NCBI GenBank assembly: GCA_051008895.1
Contig: JBPCXI010000151.1
Span: forward strand, 1 to 64,000
Reading direction: 5' to 3'
From: SMWD01 sp051008895
GTDB lineage: Bacteria > Pseudomonadota > Gammaproteobacteria > Steroidobacterales > GCA-2729495
DNA length: 64,000 nucleotides
Positions 1 to 7,025 of this stretch are shown here, in pieces; position 1 is the stretch's first letter; each line of letters starts with the position of its first letter. Both the position numbers and the translations under genes were made by a program. The notes beneath the pieces were generated by a model, which did no database searches, was not told the origin of the DNA, and saw only the letters and a program-made list of their open reading frames with translations.

Positions 1-128
1 CGCTAAATCTCCGGCGGCCATCCCTGGCCGCCTTCGAAGCGGTTCCGGCGCGCTCTCGCGTCCTGCTCCGCGCGCCTTCAACGCCGCTCGCTGCGAGAAG
101 ATTTCTCCTCCGAAGCGACGCGGGCGCT
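1..128. other. Non-coding edge downstream of purC
   Basis: No convincing reading frame is visible in this edge segment. It holds an 8-bp inverted repeat (13-20 with 25-32, 4-nt loop) that would form a hairpin beyond the end of purC on the minus strand. No clear T-run follows it, so a terminator role is only possible. Confidence 0.4.
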
Positions 129-1022
129 CTATGAAGTTGGCGGGCCCTTGATCACTTCGACCGCTTGGCGATACTTCTCTGCCGTCTTGCGCGCGATGTC
201 CGCGGGAAGTTCCGGGCCCGGCGCGGTCTTGTCCCAGTCGAGCGTCTCGAGATAATCGCGCACGAACTGCTTGTCGAAACTCGGCGGGCTGATGCCGACC
301 GCGTACTCCGATGCGGGCCAGAACCGCGATGAGTCGGGCGTCAGCACCTCGTCGATCAGGTACAACTTGCCCGCGTCATCGAGGCCGAATTCGAACTTCG
401 TGTCTGCAACGATGATGCCGCGCTCCGCGGCGTAAGCCGCGCCGCGTGAGTAGATCTCCAGCGACAGGTCGCGCACGCGCGCGGCGAGCTCGGCGCCGAT
501 CAGCTCCTCGACCTGGGCGTAGCTGATGTTCTCGTCGTGATCGCCGATCTCGGCCTTCGTCGCTGGCGTGAAGATCGGTTCCGGGAGCCGCTGCGCCTGC
601 GCCAGCCCGTCCGGCAGTGCGATACCGCAGACCTTGCCCGTCGCGCGGTAGTCCTTCCAGCCCGAGCCTATCAGGTAGCCGCGCACGACCGCCTCGATCG
701 GCAGTGGTTGCAGTCGTTTCACCACCATGCCGCGACCGGCCAGCGCTGCGGCCTCGTCCGGGTCGGGGACGGCCGACTCCAGCGGCACGTCGGTCAGGTG
801 GTTGTCGACGATATCGCTGGTGCGTGTCATCCAGAATTCGGTCAGCTCATTGAGCACTGCGCCCTTGCCCGGTATCGGGTCGGGCAGCACGACGTCGAAC
901 GCCGAGAGCCGATCGGATGTCACGATCAGCAGGTGTTCGTCGTCGACCGCGTACATGTCGCGGACTTTGCCTTGACTTATGCGGGCCAGACCCGACAATT
1001 TCGATTCGTAAAGTGCGTCCAT
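129..1022 (-). CDS. purC: Phosphoribosylaminoimidazole-succinocarboxamide synthase (SAICAR synthetase)
   Basis: Cytosolic purine biosynthesis enzyme that joins CAIR and aspartate using ATP. The 297-aa product carries the family motifs in order: GKVRDMY near the N-terminus, SDRLSAFDV, VVRGYLIGSGWKDY in the middle, then KAEIGDHDENIS and DTKFEFG...LIDEVLTPDSSRF. The length fits the longer, yeast ADE1-like branch rather than the ~240-aa E. coli form. The ATG at 1022 was chosen because homology begins at MDALYESKL; an upstream GTG at 1145 would add 41 residues without family similarity. It diverges from the DjlA-like gene across a 125-bp gap that contains an FNR-type palindrome. Confidence 0.97.
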   Translation of the reverse strand: MDALYESKLSGLARISQGKVRDMYAVDDEHLLIVTSDRLSAFDVVLPDPIPGKGAVLNELTEFWMTRTSDIVDNHLTDVPLESAVPDPDEAAALAGRGMVVKRLQPLPIEAVVRGYLIGSGWKDYRATGKVCGIALPDGLAQAQRLPEPIFTPATKAEIGDHDENISYAQVEELIGAELAARVRDLSLEIYSRGAAYAAERGIIVADTKFEFGLDDAGKLYLIDEVLTPDSSRFWPASEYAVGISPPSFDKQFVRDYLETLDWDKTAPGPELPADIARKTAEKYRQAVEVIKGPPTS

Positions 1023-1085
1023 GATGTTGTCGCTTACCCGTCGCGGGTGCACCGGAAAAGTTCGCAATTCTATCCCAAGGTGGCC

Positions 1086-1099
1086 TTGATTTTGATCAA
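1086..1099. promoter_or_regulatory. Perfect FNR/ANR-type box
   Basis: The sequence reads TTGAT-TTTG-ATCAA, an exact match to the TTGAT-N4-ATCAA consensus of FNR-family oxygen-responsive regulators. It lies between the divergent purC (start 1022) and DjlA-like (start 1148) genes, so it could act on either. A possible -10 for purC (TAGAAT on the minus strand, 1072-1067) places the box over or just upstream of its -35 region. Binding is inferred from sequence only. Confidence 0.6.
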
Positions 1100-1147
1100 T
1101 TCCGCACGCCGCACCATGCCGGTTCGACCCGTGGTCCGGAATCACGC

Positions 1148-1942
1148 ATGAACTGGTACGGGAAGGTCGGAGGGGGCGTTCTCGGCCTGATCGTCGGCGG
1201 CCCGATCGGCGCGGCGATCGGCGCGTTTATCGGTCATCAGTTCGACCGGGGCCTCGAGCTCGGCGCTGTCGGCGGCGGCCAGTTCGGACATGCGGAACGC
1301 CAGCAGGTGTTCTTCGAGGCGACGTTTCGCGTCATGGGGGCCCTGGCGAAGGCGGATGGCCGCGTGTCCGAGCAGGAGATTCAGGCCGCGCGCAGCGTGA
1401 TGCACCAGATGCAGCTGCGGCCCGAGGACGTCCGGCGCGCAATCGAGTTGTTCACCGAGGGCAAGCAGCCTGCGGCAAACATCGACCGGGAAGTGCAGCG
1501 GTTCAGGGACGTCTGCGGCGCCCAGGCCCAGCTCGTGCGGACCTTTCTCGAGGTGCAATTCGAGATCGTGCTCGCCAAAGGCAACGTTACCGCGGCCGAA
1601 CGCGCGATGCTGTGGCGCGTCGCGGAAGTGCTGGGCGTTGGCCGTGTCGAGCTCGCGCAACTCGAGGCGGTGCTGCGTGCACAGCGACACTTTCGCCAGG
1701 AGGCGTCAGGCCGTCCCGCGTCGGCGCAGGGGCTCGAAGACGCGTACAAAGCGCTCGGTATCGCGTCAGACGCAACGGACAAAGAGGTCAAGACGGCCTA
1801 TCGGCGCCTGATGAATCAGCATCATCCGGACAAGCTCGTCGCGAAAGGCATGCCGGAATCGATGCTCGAGGTCGCTAAAGAGCGCACGCGCGAAATCCGC
1901 GCCGCTTACGAGGTGATCAAGGAGCGACGCGGCATCAAGTGA
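1148..1942 (+). CDS. djlA: DjlA-like membrane-anchored J-domain co-chaperone
   Basis: Predicted DnaK co-chaperone. The 264-aa product has a glycine-zipper membrane segment at about residues 8-29, an alpha-helical TerB-like domain at about 50-175, and a C-terminal J domain at about 198-264 with the essential HPD at 226-228. The residues after HPD (KLVAKGMPE) are characteristic of DjlA. That architecture and length match E. coli DjlA (271 aa), with type III topology (short periplasmic N-terminus, cytoplasmic J domain). rpe follows 54 bp downstream after a small palindrome. DjlA links to envelope stress in E. coli; a role here is by homology only. Confidence 0.9.
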   Translation: MNWYGKVGGGVLGLIVGGPIGAAIGAFIGHQFDRGLELGAVGGGQFGHAERQQVFFEATFRVMGALAKADGRVSEQEIQAARSVMHQMQLRPEDVRRAIELFTEGKQPAANIDREVQRFRDVCGAQAQLVRTFLEVQFEIVLAKGNVTAAERAMLWRVAEVLGVGRVELAQLEAVLRAQRHFRQEASGRPASAQGLEDAYKALGIASDATDKEVKTAYRRLMNQHHPDKLVAKGMPESMLEVAKERTREIRAAYEVIKERRGIK

Positions 1943-1969
1943 CGCCACCTGCTAACATTCCCCGCAAAT

Positions 1970-1982
1970 GGGGTCTGACCCC
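1970..1982. repeat. 13-nt perfect palindrome before rpe
   Basis: GGGGTC-T-GACCCC is perfectly self-complementary and sits 14 nt upstream of the rpe start codon, in the djlA-rpe gap. It could be an operator, a short hairpin masking the rpe ribosome-binding region, or a member of a dispersed repeat; one copy is seen in this window. Confidence 0.5.
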
Positions 1983-1996
1983 AGAGGCGACCTTCA

Positions 1997-2680
1997 ATGC
2001 GCGACTACCTGATTGCCCCGTCGATTCTCTCCGCCGATTTTGCGCGACTCGGCGAGGAGGTCGACGCCGTGCTGGCTGCCGATGCCGACGTCGTGCACTT
2101 CGACGTCATGGACAATCACTATGTGCCGAACCTGACCGTCGGGCCGCTCGTGTGTGCAGCCCTGCGCAAGCACGGCATAGATGCCCCGATCGACGTTCAC
2201 TTGATGGTGCGTCCCGTGGATCGTCTGGTGCACGATTTCGCGCAGGCCGGCGCGACTTTCATCAGTTTTCACCCGGAGGCGAGCGAACACGTCGATCGCA
2301 CGATCGGCCTGATACGGGAGGTCGGCTGCCGACCCGGTCTCGCGCTGAATCCGGCGACCCCGCTCGAGGTTCTCGACTACACGCTCGACAAGCTCGATCT
2401 TGTCCTCGTGATGTCCGTCAATCCGGGGTATGGCGGCCAGACTTTCATTCCGTCTGCTCTGGACAAGGTGGCCGCAATCAGGGCGCGTATCGATGCGTTG
2501 GAATTCGAGGCCGGCCACGAGATTCGCCTGGAGGTCGACGGCGGCATAAAGGTCGGCAACATCGGCGACGTCGCGGCCGCGGGCGCCGACATGTTCGTCG
2601 CCGGCTCCGCGATATTCCACAGTGACGATTATCGGACGACAATTGCCGACATGCGCAAAAAAATAACCGCTGCCGGCTAG
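1997..2680 (+). CDS. rpe: Ribulose-phosphate 3-epimerase
   Basis: Interconverts ribulose-5-phosphate and xylulose-5-phosphate in the pentose phosphate and Calvin cycles. The 227-aa TIM-barrel product shows all family signatures: APSILSADFARLG at the N-terminus, VHFDVMDNHYVPNLTVGP with metal-binding His and Asp, VMSVNPGYGGQTFIP, EVDGGI and the phosphate-binding AGSAIF. Length is typical. Its last codons and stop are part of a 26-nt perfect palindrome that doubles as the terminator of the convergent crp gene. rpiA, the other pentose isomerase, lies 3 kb away. Confidence 0.97.
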   Translation: MRDYLIAPSILSADFARLGEEVDAVLAADADVVHFDVMDNHYVPNLTVGPLVCAALRKHGIDAPIDVHLMVRPVDRLVHDFAQAGATFISFHPEASEHVDRTIGLIREVGCRPGLALNPATPLEVLDYTLDKLDLVLVMSVNPGYGGQTFIPSALDKVAAIRARIDALEFEAGHEIRLEVDGGIKVGNIGDVAAAGADMFVAGSAIFHSDDYRTTIADMRKKITAAG

Positions 2681-2691
2681 CCGGCAGCGGT
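2657..2691 (-). terminator. crp terminator embedded in the 3' end of rpe
   Basis: A perfect 26-nt palindrome (2666-2691) is followed on the minus strand by a T-rich run (complement of seven A at 2657-2663), a strong intrinsic terminator for crp. The rpe stop codon (2678-2680) lies inside the palindrome and the A-run encodes rpe lysines. On the plus strand no T-run follows, so it acts mainly on crp transcripts. Confidence 0.8.
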
Positions 2692-2716
2692 CGATTCGTC
2701 AGTTGGTTGTTGCGAA

Positions 2717-3385
2717 CTACTGCGCGACAGCGCTAATGGTCTGCTTTGGGCGCGCGTTATAGACCACGATTGTCTTGCCGCTCGCCGAAACCAGGCCCTG
2801 CTCTTCGAGAATCTTCAGCACGCGGCCCGCCATCTCGCGGGAACAGCCGACGAGTCGGCTCAGTTCCTGACGGCTGACCTTGATCTGCATGCCGTCCGGA
2901 TGCGTCATCGCATCAGGCTCGTTGCACAGGTCCATGATCGCGTGCGCGACGCGGCCAGTGACGTCAACGAAGGCCAGATCGCCGAGCTTGCGGTTCGTGC
3001 GGTCGAGGCGCGTCGCGAGCTGAGTGGCCAGCTCGAACACGAGGCCCGGACTCTCGCTGGCGATCTGCCGGAAGCGCGGATACGTCATCTCCGCGATCTC
3101 CGATGCAACGCGCGTGCGTACCCATGCGCTGCGGCTCGGTTGATCATGAAACAGACCCATCTCGCCGAAGAATTGCCCTTTGTTAAGGTAGGCCAGCACC
3201 ATCTCATTCCCATCTTCGTCCTCGATCATCACTTCGACCGATCCGGACGTGATGTAGTAGAGACTGTCCGGTAAATCGCCCGCATGGATCATGACCGTTT
3301 TCGCCGGCACGGTGCGTACGCGGCAATAGGTCAGAAACCGATTGATCGCGGGAATATCACTGGACGTCTTTCCGTTGTAAGTCAT
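2717..3385 (-). CDS. crp: Crp/Vfr/Clp-type cyclic-nucleotide-responsive transcription regulator
   Basis: A 222-aa CRP-family activator. The N-terminal cyclic-nucleotide-binding domain (about residues 20-130) has the phosphate-binding cassette FFGEMGLF...RSAWVRT, close to E. coli CRP, which suggests cAMP binding (Clp relatives bind c-di-GMP, so the ligand is not certain). The C-terminal winged helix (about 155-215) has the recognition helix SRQELSRLVGCSREMAGR, very like CRP, so TGTGA-N6-TCACA sites are expected. A GGGGAG ribosome-binding site precedes the ATG. A TGTGA-N6-TCTCA motif lies 77 bp upstream, consistent with autoregulation. Confidence 0.93.
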   Translation of the reverse strand: MTYNGKTSSDIPAINRFLTYCRVRTVPAKTVMIHAGDLPDSLYYITSGSVEVMIEDEDGNEMVLAYLNKGQFFGEMGLFHDQPSRSAWVRTRVASEIAEMTYPRFRQIASESPGLVFELATQLATRLDRTNRKLGDLAFVDVTGRVAHAIMDLCNEPDAMTHPDGMQIKVSRQELSRLVGCSREMAGRVLKILEEQGLVSASGKTIVVYNARPKQTISAVAQ

Positions 3386-3732
3386 ATATAACTACTCCCC
3401 AATAACCCGACAGAGATTTAAGCGCGAGTTCAACATAAGATGCAATGACCGGTGCCGATTCTGTGACACGCGTCTCAACGCTGGCCTGTTGCGGCCGAAA
3501 AACGTGAGCTTGCCGCGAATCGAATTCTCAGTTTTCGCGCAAAAGAGCCCGCCGCGTGCGCTGCCGCGGCCCCCCACTTGTCATAATGTCTGCCGTGCCA
3601 TTCACGGACCGGCGCCACGGCCGTCGGGTTTCGCTGTGGCGCGGCAAGTTGCGCAGGGGGCACGATGGGGTTATTCACGGCCACTGCAATGCGATATCAT
3701 GCGCAGCCTTTGACACCACCCAGGCAGAACAA
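3386..3732. other. Divergent crp / DUF481 intergenic region (347 bp)
   Basis: No coding sequence is supported here. The half nearest crp is comparatively AT-rich and contains the candidate CRP site. The rest should hold the promoters for both divergent genes, but I could not assign -35/-10 pairs with confidence. Confidence 0.5.
3462..3477. promoter_or_regulatory. Candidate CRP-binding site
   Basis: TGTGA-CACGCG-TCTCA matches the CRP consensus TGTGA-N6-TCACA at nine of ten half-site positions. It lies between crp and the divergent DUF481 gene, and fits autoregulation of crp or control of the outer-membrane protein. Inference from sequence. Confidence 0.5.
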
Positions 3733-4473
3733 ATGAAGCGTTTTCTGATAGTTGCATGCGTCGGCGCCGCGCTCGGCGCGATCGCTACGACCGCGTTCGC
3801 GGCTGACGAAGAGCCCGAAGAACTCAAGGGTCCGTGGTCCGGGCGCATTCTAGGCGGTTATCTAGCGACCAGCGGCAATACCGAAAATACCGCTGCGAAT
3901 CTCGAGGCCGGCGTGAACTGGGACGGTCTGCGCTGGCATCACGCGCTGAGCGGGCGGGCAATCGGCCAGTCCACCGACAAAGACACGACAGCTGAGTCCT
4001 ACAAGGCGACCTACGAGGCCAATTTCGACCTATCGGACAGGACGTACCTGTTCGGCCTGCTGGACTACAACAAGAACCGCTTCTCGACCTATACCCAGCA
4101 GACCTTCCAGTTTGCGGGCATCGGGCGACGTTTCATTATGACGGACAAGCACCAGCTCAACGCCGAGGTGGCGGCCGGTTTGACCCAGGCCGACATTGCG
4201 ACCGGCGGCAGCCAGGACGAGTTCAACTGGCGCGTCTCCGGAAGCTACAACTGGAATATCACCGACACATCGCGGTTTACGCAGACGCTGGGCGTCAACA
4301 GCGGCTCGAGCAACACCTTCACCGAGTCCGTGACCGAGGTAGCGGCCAATATCTACGGGGCGCTCGCAATGGTCCTGTCGTATAAGATCCAGAACAATTC
4401 GGACGTGCTTCCGGGCACCGACAAAACGGACACCTTCGCGGCGATAAACCTGGAATACGCATTCGGCCAGTAG
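3733..4473 (+). CDS. DUF481 outer-membrane beta-barrel protein (YdiY-like)
   Basis: Predicted secreted outer-membrane protein of 246 aa. It begins with a clear Sec signal peptide (residues 1-23, cleaved after TTAFA) and continues as alternating amphipathic beta-strands with the DUF481 signature GGYLATSGNTENTAANLEAG and a terminal aromatic-containing strand (INLEYAFGQ). The family includes E. coli YdiY; the function is unknown and it is often called salt-induced outer membrane protein. The ATG at 3733 was chosen because the signal peptide starts there. A second, larger DUF481 protein is encoded at 53566-54558. Confidence 0.88.
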   Translation: MKRFLIVACVGAALGAIATTAFAADEEPEELKGPWSGRILGGYLATSGNTENTAANLEAGVNWDGLRWHHALSGRAIGQSTDKDTTAESYKATYEANFDLSDRTYLFGLLDYNKNRFSTYTQQTFQFAGIGRRFIMTDKHQLNAEVAAGLTQADIATGGSQDEFNWRVSGSYNWNITDTSRFTQTLGVNSGSSNTFTESVTEVAANIYGALAMVLSYKIQNNSDVLPGTDKTDTFAAINLEYAFGQ

Positions 4474-4494
4474 GCCTCCGCGCCGGGGCGGCGA

Positions 4495-4523
4495 TTGCTA
4501 ATTAGGCCCCACGCCAGTAAAAT
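4495..4523 (+). promoter_or_regulatory. Sigma70-type promoter for rplM-rpsI
   Basis: TTGCTA (4495-4500), a 17-bp spacer and TAAAAT (4518-4523) form a good sigma70 promoter 57 bp before the rplM start codon. No other gene lies between. Confidence 0.6.
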
Positions 4524-4545
4524 CGCCGCCTTTTCCGCGCCCGCA

Positions 4546-4560
4546 CGGCCCGCCGGGCCG
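4546..4560 (+). promoter_or_regulatory. GC-rich hairpin in the rplM leader
   Basis: CGGCCC (4546-4551) pairs with GGGCCG (4555-4560) around a 3-nt loop, ending 19 nt before the rplM ATG. In E. coli the rplM leader is the target of L13 autoregulation, so this may be a feedback site; that role is inferred. Confidence 0.4.
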
Positions 4561-4579
4561 AACCACGGAACCGAGAGCA

Positions 4580-5008
4580 ATGAAAACATATTCCGCGAAA
4601 CCCGCCGAGGTCCGCCGCGACTGGTTCGTCGTAGACGCCAGCGGCAAGACGCTCGGGCGCCTGGCGACCGAAATCGCGACGCGGCTGAAAGGCAAGCACA
4701 AGCCCGAGTACACGCCGCATGTGGACACTGGCGACTATATCGTCGTCGTGAACGCAGAAAAGATCCGGGTGACGGGCAATAAGCTCAAGGACAAGTTGTA
4801 TCAGCATCACACCGGCTATATCGGTAACCTGAAGACGATCAATCTCGAGAATATGCTCGAGAAGGCACCGGAGCAGGTGATCACGAAGGCGGTCAAGGGA
4901 ATGCTGCCGAAAAACAAGCTCGGCGCCGCAATGATCAAGAAATTGCGGGTTTACGCCGGTCCGGAACACGATCACGCGGCCCAGCAGCCACAGGCGCTGG
5001 AACTCTGA
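4580..5008 (+). CDS. rplM: 50S ribosomal protein L13
   Basis: Early-assembling large-subunit protein, 142 aa, the standard length. Recognised by MKTYSAK, RDWFVVDASGKTLGRLA, HVDTGDYIVVVNAEKIRVTG, the KLYQHHTGYIGN segment and GMLPKNKLG near the C-terminus. It is followed by rpsI after 16 nt in the conserved bacterial order and is probably translated from one transcript starting at the promoter near 4495-4523. The C-terminus ends in a slightly acidic Ala/Gln-rich tail (HDHAAQQPQALEL). Confidence 0.98.
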   Translation: MKTYSAKPAEVRRDWFVVDASGKTLGRLATEIATRLKGKHKPEYTPHVDTGDYIVVVNAEKIRVTGNKLKDKLYQHHTGYIGNLKTINLENMLEKAPEQVITKAVKGMLPKNKLGAAMIKKLRVYAGPEHDHAAQQPQALEL

Positions 5009-5024
5009 CAGCGAGAGATTAGAT

Positions 5025-5417
5025 ATGGCAACGGACACCTACTACGGCACGGGTCGCCGCAAATCATCGACGGCAAGGGTTTACCTGCGCCCCGGCAGCG
5101 GCAATATCATGGTGAACAAGCGGTCGCTGGACCAGTTTTTCGGTCGCAAGACGGCACGAATGATTGTGCGTCAGCCGTTGGAGCTCACTGAGCTGAGCGA
5201 CAAGTTCGACGTGATGGTGCGCGTCAACGGTGGCGGCACGACAGGGCAGGCCGGCGCTATTCGCCACGGTCTGACCCGGGCGCTGATAGACTACGATGAA
5301 ACGCTGCGCCCGACGCTACGCAAGGCCGGTTTCGTGACGCGGGACGCGCGCGAGGTCGAGCGTAAGAAAGTGGGACTGCGCAAGGCGCGACGCGCCACGC
5401 AATACTCCAAGCGCTGA
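5025..5417 (+). CDS. rpsI: 30S ribosomal protein S9
   Basis: Small-subunit protein whose C-terminal tail reaches the P-site tRNA. The 130-aa product has the family signatures YYGTGRRKSSTARVYL, the GGGTTGQAGAIRHGLTRAL block, and ends in the universally conserved SKR that contacts the anticodon stem loop. Co-transcribed with rplM. A 6-bp hairpin (5417-5431) begins at its stop codon but lacks a T-run, so read-through toward the tRNA gene is possible. Confidence 0.98.
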   Translation: MATDTYYGTGRRKSSTARVYLRPGSGNIMVNKRSLDQFFGRKTARMIVRQPLELTELSDKFDVMVRVNGGGTTGQAGAIRHGLTRALIDYDETLRPTLRKAGFVTRDAREVERKKVGLRKARRATQYSKR

Positions 5418-5454
5418 GCCGGATCCCGGCTTGCGTTGCGGTCCCGGACAGATT

Positions 5455-5528
5455 TGGGGGATCGTCTAGCGGTAGGACTGCGGACTCTGACTCCGCCAAC
5501 CCAGGTTCGAATCCTGGTCCCCCAGCCA
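5455..5528 (+). tRNA. tRNA-Gln (anticodon CTG)
   Basis: Complete cloverleaf with encoded CCA (5526-5528). The acceptor stem TGGGGGA (5455-5461) pairs with TCCCCCA (5518-5524), discriminator G5525. The anticodon stem GCGGA/TCCGC encloses the loop CTCTGAC with anticodon CTG at 5487-5489, decoding CAG. The T arm has GGTTCGAATCC. It lies between rpsI and an intrinsic terminator. Confidence 0.96.
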
Positions 5529-5532
5529 AAAC

Positions 5533-5562
5533 AAAAGCCCGCTTTTAGCGGGCTTTTATTTT
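5533..5562 (+). terminator. Rho-independent terminator after tRNA-Gln
   Basis: AAAAGCCCGC (5533-5542) pairs with GCGGGCTTTT (5548-5557) around TTTTA, followed by ATTTT. The strong GC stem with T-run ends the rplM-rpsI-tRNA region on the plus strand. Confidence 0.88.
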
Positions 5563-5590
5563 GGCTGGGGGACCTTGGTCCCTCTTGTAA

Positions 5591-5617
5591 AAAAAACCCG
5601 CCGGCGGCGGGTTTTTT
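5591..5617 (-). terminator. Terminator of rpiA (bidirectional form)
   Basis: A-run plus CCCGCC (5591-5602), GGC loop, GGCGGG plus T-run (5606-5617). Flanking A and T runs make it functional in both directions; it lies 29 nt beyond the rpiA stop on the minus strand and backs up the tRNA terminator on the plus strand. Confidence 0.85.
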
Positions 5618-5645
5618 GGTCAGGGGTGGCCGGCAGCGCCTCGTT

Positions 5646-6308
5646 CTACGCCCGGTTCATTTCTCGGACGCCGCTGTTGTCGGCCATCAGGATCCGGTCT
5701 GCCGGGCGCTGGGCGAAGATGCCGACCGTGACCACGCCGGGGATCTGATTGAAGCGGTTTTCCATTTCGACCGGGTTCGTGATCTGCAGGTTGTAGATGT
5801 CGATGACCTCGTTGCCGTTGTCGGTCAGGAACCCTTCGCGGGCGACCGGTTGACCGCGGCTCTTGACGAACTGCCGGGCCACGAACGAGCGTGCCATCGG
5901 CACGACCTCGACCGGCAGTGGAAATGTGCCGAGCACCCCGACCCATTTGGAATCGTCGATCAGGCAGACGAATTCGCGTGCGGCTCCGGCCAGCACCTTC
6001 TCGCGCGTCAGCGCTCCGCCGCCACCCTTGATCAGGTGGAAATGCTTGTTGGCCTCGTCCGCACCGTCGACATACAGGTCGAGATTGCCGGCATCCGCCA
6101 GCTCGCTGACCTCGAATCCGGCGGCCGACAGCCGATCCGCCGTCGCGACCGAGCTCGCGACGACCTTGTCGATCTGATCGCGAATTGACGAGAGTTCATC
6201 GATGAATTCGTTGACGGTCGTGCCCGTCCCGACGCCCAGAATCATGCCGGGTTTGATGTACTGCAGCGCGGCACGCGCCGCCATCCGCTTCTTGTCACCG
6301 TGATGCAT
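5646..6308 (-). CDS. rpiA: Ribose-5-phosphate isomerase A
   Basis: Interconverts ribose-5-phosphate and ribulose-5-phosphate. The 220-aa product has the RpiA motifs: GVGTGTTVNEFIDEL (about 25-39, phosphate loop), DGADE (81-85) with the catalytic Asp residues, and KGGGGALTREK (94-104) with the catalytic Glu. Length matches E. coli RpiA (219 aa). It stands alone on the minus strand between two terminator regions. With rpe at 2 kb it supplies both pentose-phosphate isomerase steps in this window. Confidence 0.97.
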   Translation of the reverse strand: MHHGDKKRMAARAALQYIKPGMILGVGTGTTVNEFIDELSSIRDQIDKVVASSVATADRLSAAGFEVSELADAGNLDLYVDGADEANKHFHLIKGGGGALTREKVLAGAAREFVCLIDDSKWVGVLGTFPLPVEVVPMARSFVARQFVKSRGQPVAREGFLTDNGNEVIDIYNLQITNPVEMENRFNQIPGVVTVGIFAQRPADRILMADNSGVREMNRA

Positions 6309-6409
6309 AGAGTCCCCCCGCCGCTAGCCTAGCGCCCGCCAATCGGCGAGTCCAGACGTGCCGACCGGCGGCTCCCTGCGGGTGGCGAAATTCACGGAAG
6401 CCAGAAAGA

Positions 6410-6436
6410 AATATGCCCGCCATTGGCGGGCATATT
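6410..6436 (-). terminator. Terminator of the histone-like gene
   Basis: AATATGCCCGCC (6410-6421) pairs perfectly with GGCGGGCATATT (6425-6436) around ATT. On the minus strand it is followed by TTCTTTCT. It lies 37 nt beyond the stop of the lysine-rich gene. Confidence 0.75.
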
Positions 6437-6473
6437 CTGAAAGAGCCTCCTTTCTCAGGAGGCCGCGGCGACG

Positions 6474-6815
6474 CTATTTCCGTCTCCGCGAGACTTTTCT
6501 CTTAGCCTTTCTCTTGGCTTTTTTCTTGGTCTTGCGCTTGGCCTTTTTCTTGGTCTTACGCTTGGCTTTTTTCTTCACCTTACGCTTGGCCTTTTTCTTG
6601 GTCTTGCGCTTGGCTTTTTTCTTCGCCTTACGCTTGGCCTTTTTCTTGGTCTTACGCTTGGCTTTCTTCTTCACCTTGCGCTTGGCCTTTTTCTTAGCCT
6701 TCTTTCTAGTAGTCTTACGGGCCGCTTTCTTGCGTACTACCCGTTTCTTCTTCGCAACTTTACGTTTCGCCTTCTTGCGCGAAACCTTCTTTCGAGATGC
6801 AGTCTTTCTAGCCAT
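6474..6815 (-). CDS. Lysine/arginine-repeat histone H1-like protein
   Basis: A 113-aa, extremely basic product (Lys and Arg make up well over half) with no hydrophobic core. Residues about 41-104 are eight tandem octapeptides KKKAKRK(T/V/A), DNA positions 6504-6695. It resembles the tails of bacterial H1-like proteins such as AlgP or Hc1, so nonspecific DNA or RNA binding is the likely role; no enzymatic fold is expected. Two adjacent ATGs exist; the second (6815) is 6 nt from GGAG and preferred over 6818. The repeat units differ at synonymous sites, arguing that the protein sequence is selected rather than recently expanded. Confidence 0.8.
   Translation of the reverse strand: MARKTASRKKVSRKKAKRKVAKKKRVVRKKAARKTTRKKAKKKAKRKVKKKAKRKTKKKAKRKAKKKAKRKTKKKAKRKVKKKAKRKTKKKAKRKTKKKAKRKAKRKVSRRRK
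6504..6695 (-). repeat. Eight 24-bp coding repeats in the histone-like gene
   Basis: Each 24-bp unit encodes KKKAKRK plus Thr, Val or Ala. Units vary in third-position bases and in the last codon, forming an imperfect tandem array prone to length change by slippage or recombination. Confidence 0.85.
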
Positions 6816-7025
6816 CATAGTCTCCGTGTCGGGGATAACCGTGGCCGAGTATATACATTGGAAGAGAAAATGCTAGTAAATCAAGGGTGATCGGCATCTC
6901 ACTTTATAAGTTGTGAGATCCGCTATTTCGCCGGTGTTTTCGCCCGATTGCATGCCCGGAATTTATGCGATGCAAGTCACATTGACCGCGCGTATGGGTT
7001 TTTCTTTATGTGTGCGTAATCGATA

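Noticed and set aside
5417..5431. Terminator after rpsI
   Set aside because: A 6-bp stem is present but no T-run follows; left as a possible weak attenuator and not annotated as a terminator.
6358..6876. Plus-strand frame encoding a Leu/Phe/Arg-rich repeat protein
   Set aside because: This is the complement of the lysine-rich repeats of the histone-like gene; the minus frame has the ribosome-binding site and terminator.
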